From contig CACDVW010000011.1 in the NCBI GenBank assembly GCA_902556355.1, positions 1 to 40,250 of the forward strand: a stretch of 40,250 nt of DNA. Direction: 5' to 3'. A model generated the notes under the pieces. The model was not told where the DNA came from. It saw nothing but the letters and a program-made list of their open reading frames with translations, and searched no databases. A program made the translations under genes and the position numbers. The stretch's first letter is position 1, and the number at the start of each line of letters is the position of its first letter. The stretch is from an uncultured SAR86 cluster bacterium (GTDB taxonomy: Bacteria > Pseudomonadota > Gammaproteobacteria > Magnimaribacterales > D2472). Below, one piece after another: positions 37,041 to 40,250 of this stretch.

Positions 37041-38936
37041 ATGAAAAATTTTACCTTAGTTTTTGCATCATTATTTATGATTGTCGCTTGTGGTGGTGGC
37101 GGTGGAGGGTCAGATGCATCAGGCTCTGGATACACTGCACCTACTAACAATCCTCCTTCAATAAATAACACTATTATGAACATTTCTGTTGTTGAAAATC
37201 AGATTTCAGCATTTACTGTAAATGCAACTGATCCAAATGGAGATACACTTACATATTCTTTAAGCGGTGATGATGCCAGTCTATTATCTATCTCAAATCA
37301 AGGTGTTGTAACCTTTAACACAGCTCCTGACTTTGAGAGCCCATCTGATGGCGATGCTAATAATGTTTATAAAATAACAGTTACTGTTTCTGATGGAAGC
37401 TTAAATGCAACTGCGAACTTTGAAATAACAGTTACAAATGATACATCTGATGACAGTACAACTGAAAATTACGACGGAACTTTTATACTATCTGGCCCTG
37501 TCCAGTCTGCAGACATATGTTTTGTTGAAAATCTTACAATTCCTTGTAGTGAATCATCTTACATCACAACAACATCTCAAGATGGCTCTTTTAGCCTTAG
37601 TGTTGATCCTAATGCAGGAACTGGAATCATAAAAACTGAAAATGGATTTGATCCAAATACTAATTGGGAATATGAAAAGGAAATAAGCTATGCTATAGGT
37701 GAACCTACAACTGGCCAAAATTTTATAATTAATCCAGCTACAACTGCTCTTTATCTTTACGATAATAATACTGATTACGAGACTTTTAAGAATAAACTAG
37801 ATATAGATTCAGGCTTTATGATTAGATTCGAAAATCCATTTACAAGTTTATCTTCTAAGGCTTCCAATAAAGTTGCAGTGATTTATTCTCAGCTCATTGT
37901 ATTAAATGAAATCCTCAGAGAAATTCATACATTTAATGAAAATACTTCTGAGTGGTATTTAACAAAGAATATAATCGAGAGAACTGGCGATCAAACTTCA
38001 TTGGGAGATACCACTTTCATAAAAAATCTGCTAAGCAATCTTGATGACAGTTTTTCGCCATCAAGCAGCCAGTTAGTGAGCCTTTCAGCAGGCATATCCT
38101 CATTTTTACAAAAGATGTATGCGGATAACAACAATGCACACTCCTACCTCACAAAGATAGGTACTAATGAACTAGAAGCCCTAATGGGGGCTGTAATGAA
38201 TAATACTGCTGATATTAATGAAATCGATAAATTAACTTTTAATACTATTGATTGGATTAATGAAAATACTTCATGGGAAGGTGGCAGCATAATCGACAAT
38301 GAACAAAATATAGTAACAACAACTTATTCTTTATCAAATGAAAGTAGTTCAAATTATCTTGTTGATCAGGTTAATACATCAAGCACTGAATTTATAATTT
38401 ATGTTAAAGAAGGTGACATAATTAAATTTGATGCAACAAGTTCAGTGACTTCGAATCACCCCTTTCTTCTATCCACTGAAGTTGATGATAGAGATGGCAG
38501 TGCACAAATTGGCACTAATGAGGGTTGGAATAAAGATACTCTAACATTAACGGTTTCAGAAAATACACCTGATGAAATTTATCCGTATTGTGAATTTCAT
38601 GCAGGTATGTACTCTAGAGGTAAAATTATAAAAGTTGATAGCTATAATGCTAATAATCTTGATGTAACTAATGTATCAGGGGCTCTTCAGGTTAAAGGTA
38701 CTGTTGCAACGGGTCCCTTTAAAGGCGCATCGGGCTTCACTTATAAAGTTTATTTAACTAGGCAAGACAGTTCTGATCACGAACATACATTCTATGAATA
38801 TCCAAACCTAACTTTCTATATGCCTAACGACCAAGGTTATCATGGTTCAGAAAATGCTTCTACTGATGAATTGTTTAAACCCAAGTCTCATTATGTGGCC
38901 TCGTCAGGAAACAGCGAATCAGATGATGGTTATTAA
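37041..38936 (+). CDS. Lipoprotein with cadherin-like domain and C-terminal cupredoxin-like domain
   Basis: VACGGGGGGSD lipobox; NPPSINNTIMNISVVENQ...VTDPNGDTLTYSLSG-type repeat; NHPFLLS...YPYCEFHAGMYSRGKI (His, Cys-x2-His-x2-Met). Confidence 0.75.
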   Translation: MKNFTLVFASLFMIVACGGGGGGSDASGSGYTAPTNNPPSINNTIMNISVVENQISAFTVNATDPNGDTLTYSLSGDDASLLSISNQGVVTFNTAPDFESPSDGDANNVYKITVTVSDGSLNATANFEITVTNDTSDDSTTENYDGTFILSGPVQSADICFVENLTIPCSESSYITTTSQDGSFSLSVDPNAGTGIIKTENGFDPNTNWEYEKEISYAIGEPTTGQNFIINPATTALYLYDNNTDYETFKNKLDIDSGFMIRFENPFTSLSSKASNKVAVIYSQLIVLNEILREIHTFNENTSEWYLTKNIIERTGDQTSLGDTTFIKNLLSNLDDSFSPSSSQLVSLSAGISSFLQKMYADNNNAHSYLTKIGTNELEALMGAVMNNTADINEIDKLTFNTIDWINENTSWEGGSIIDNEQNIVTTTYSLSNESSSNYLVDQVNTSSTEFIIYVKEGDIIKFDATSSVTSNHPFLLSTEVDDRDGSAQIGTNEGWNKDTLTLTVSENTPDEIYPYCEFHAGMYSRGKIIKVDSYNANNLDVTNVSGALQVKGTVATGPFKGASGFTYKVYLTRQDSSDHEHTFYEYPNLTFYMPNDQGYHGSENASTDELFKPKSHYVASSGNSESDDGY

Positions 38937-38950
38937 AATAGTAAGTTAAA

Positions 38951-39265
38951 TTAAATATGGTCAGAAAACTTTTTAAGATTTTTGGCCATTTTTTTTGTAT
39001 ATCTTTTAAATATCTTCAAAGCCTTAATTAAGTCACTAGATTCTTCTAATTCTGATAAAGAATAGCCATCCCAATAGCTAATAATATAGCCGAATTTAGT
39101 TTCAGAAAGTTCAATTATTGCTGGATCCTGATTTTGCTCATTCAGGTGTATTATTTCCACCCTATCATCTCTTAAATCTATAGATGTATTCCTAACCTCT
39201 GAAAAAATTGATTTATAAAGATTTTCAATTCTAATATGATTAGCTTTTAAGTTTGTTTTGGTCAT
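38951..39265 (-). CDS. Conserved hypothetical protein
   Basis: MTKTNLKANHIRIENLYKSIFSEVRN...; track start 39289 overlaps the upstream gene by 50 nt, internal Met at 39265 preferred. Confidence 0.55.
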   Translation of the reverse strand: MTKTNLKANHIRIENLYKSIFSEVRNTSIDLRDDRVEIIHLNEQNQDPAIIELSETKFGYIISYWDGYSLSELEESSDLIKALKIFKRYTKKMAKNLKKFSDHI

Positions 39266-39455
39266 ATGAATGATGTCTTCCAACTTCAAAATCTCTTAAA
39301 CCCAAGTGTTTAGTTTTTCTTCCTCTTGCCCTCTTTCTCCAAAGAGTATAACTACCCTTTTTTAGATTTTTTCTCATCAAATCTTCAACCTGATTCTGAT
39401 TAAGGCCAAAAGTAGCTTCAATAGCATCAAAAGGAGTTCTATCCTCCCATGCCAT
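39240..39455 (-). CDS. TIGR03643 family protein
   Basis: MAWEDRTPFDAIEATFGLNQNQVEDLMRKNLKKGSYTLWRKRARGRKTKH. Confidence 0.85.
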   Translation of the reverse strand: MAWEDRTPFDAIEATFGLNQNQVEDLMRKNLKKGSYTLWRKRARGRKTKHLGLRDFEVGRHHSYDQNKLKS

Positions 39456-39484
39456 CTCAATGATCCTAGAAATCTCTTCCTCTT

Positions 39485-39652
39485 TTAGCCTTTTAATTTA
39501 GATACCTCAGACTCTAATTCAGCAATTCTTCTTTTTAATGGTTCAATTTCATCTTTTTGAACAAAACCCGCTTCCTTCATAAATTTTTCTAAAGCTGGCT
39601 TCATCATCTTCTCCATATTTTTAGCATCTTTCATCATTGTAAAAGGGTTCAT
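39485..39652 (-). CDS. 55-aa coiled-coil protein, BMFP/UbiK- or phasin-like
   Basis: MNPFTMMKDAKNMEKMMKPALEKFMKEAGFVQKDEIEPLKRRIAELESEVSKLKG*; below track cutoff. Confidence 0.65.
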   Translation of the reverse strand: MNPFTMMKDAKNMEKMMKPALEKFMKEAGFVQKDEIEPLKRRIAELESEVSKLKG

Positions 39653-39661
39653 TTCATCTCC

Positions 39662-40250
39662 TTATATATATACATCAAACCTTGTTGATTTACCTTTAAC
39701 TTGATAATTTAAGTTAGTATCTATTATCTTTGATTTAATTGGTCTTTTTAAGACAATCTTTTTATATTCTTCTTTTTTAAAATCAAAAAATATCTGATCT
39801 TCAAGATTTTTGATTGCCTCAATTTCAAGAATATTTTTTATATCATTCATACTACCTGATCTAGCAGTATTTTTCTTGCTATCAGGATACATTGGGTCCA
39901 GATAAATCAGATCAATATTTCTAGTATTTTTGTAAATATCGATAGCATCTCCATGAGTTAAAACTAAATTTTTTAAAAAAATTAATTCATCTCTTGCTCT
40001 ATTAATAGCATCATTTAATAGCATAAACAAAACACTGCTTTGCTCACAAGCAATTACCTTGTGACCTAAGGCTAGAAAAATGAGGGTATCTGATAAAAAA
40101 CCTGCAGTTCCATCAAGTATTTTTAAATTGTCTTTTTTTTTACCTAATGCTTTCTTTAAAAGAGTTTCATGATCTGTTCTTTTAAGTCTCCATCCCATTT
40201 GCCCTTTTAAAAAATCTATATGAATGAATTTTTTTTGTGGTGAGTTAATA
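39662..40250 (-). CDS. rsmJ: 16S rRNA (guanine1516-N2)-methyltransferase, 5' end beyond window
   Basis: ILDGTAGFLSDTLIFLALGHKVIACEQSS; LIYLDPMYPDSKKNTA; frame stays open upstream of 40198 (INSPQKKFIHIDFLKGQMGWRLKR). Confidence 0.88.
   Translation of the reverse strand, partial: INSPQKKFIHIDFLKGQMGWRLKRTDHETLLKKALGKKKDNLKILDGTAGFLSDTLIFLALGHKVIACEQSSVLFMLLNDAINRARDELIFLKNLVLTHGDAIDIYKNTRNIDLIYLDPMYPDSKKNTARSGSMNDIKNILEIEAIKNLEDQIFFDFKKEEYKKIVLKRPIKSKIIDTNLNYQVKGKSTRFDVYI

Overview
This is an AT-rich chromosomal window. Gene content (queA-tgt-yajC-secD-secF, suhB, trmJ, proBA, rsmJ, glcB, a TIGR01782-type TonB receptor, many 'C-GGGG' lipoproteins) suggests a marine SAR86-like gammaproteobacterium; that taxonomic call is inference. 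I support about 40 protein genes, including several small ORFs below the track's 60-aa cutoff, plus four tRNAs (Ala-GGC, Gly-GCC, Glu-TTC, Leu-CAA) and several Rho-independent terminators. The standout is on the minus strand at about 22.53-22.69 kb. Two tandem copies of a structured RNA there match, by sequence and three-way-junction layout, the glutamine riboswitch aptamer (glnA / Downstream-peptide class). They sit just downstream of a predicted promoter and just upstream of a strong Shine-Dalgarno and an unlisted 54-aa, highly basic ORF. A predicted anti-SD helix competes with the 3' end of the proximal aptamer, which suggests a glutamine-ON translational switch. I read it as a candidate nitrogen-status control system, perhaps analogous to cyanobacterial glutamine-synthetase inactivating factors. 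Other points of interest: twin 19-bp palindromic operators upstream of a mini PAN/Apple protein, nested palindromes upstream of the TonB receptor, a structured intergenic hairpin upstream of a cadherin-cupredoxin lipoprotein, a rearrangement scar joining two gene fragments, a pentanucleotide repeat at a lipoprotein start, and a cluster of steroid/isoprenoid-type enzymes.
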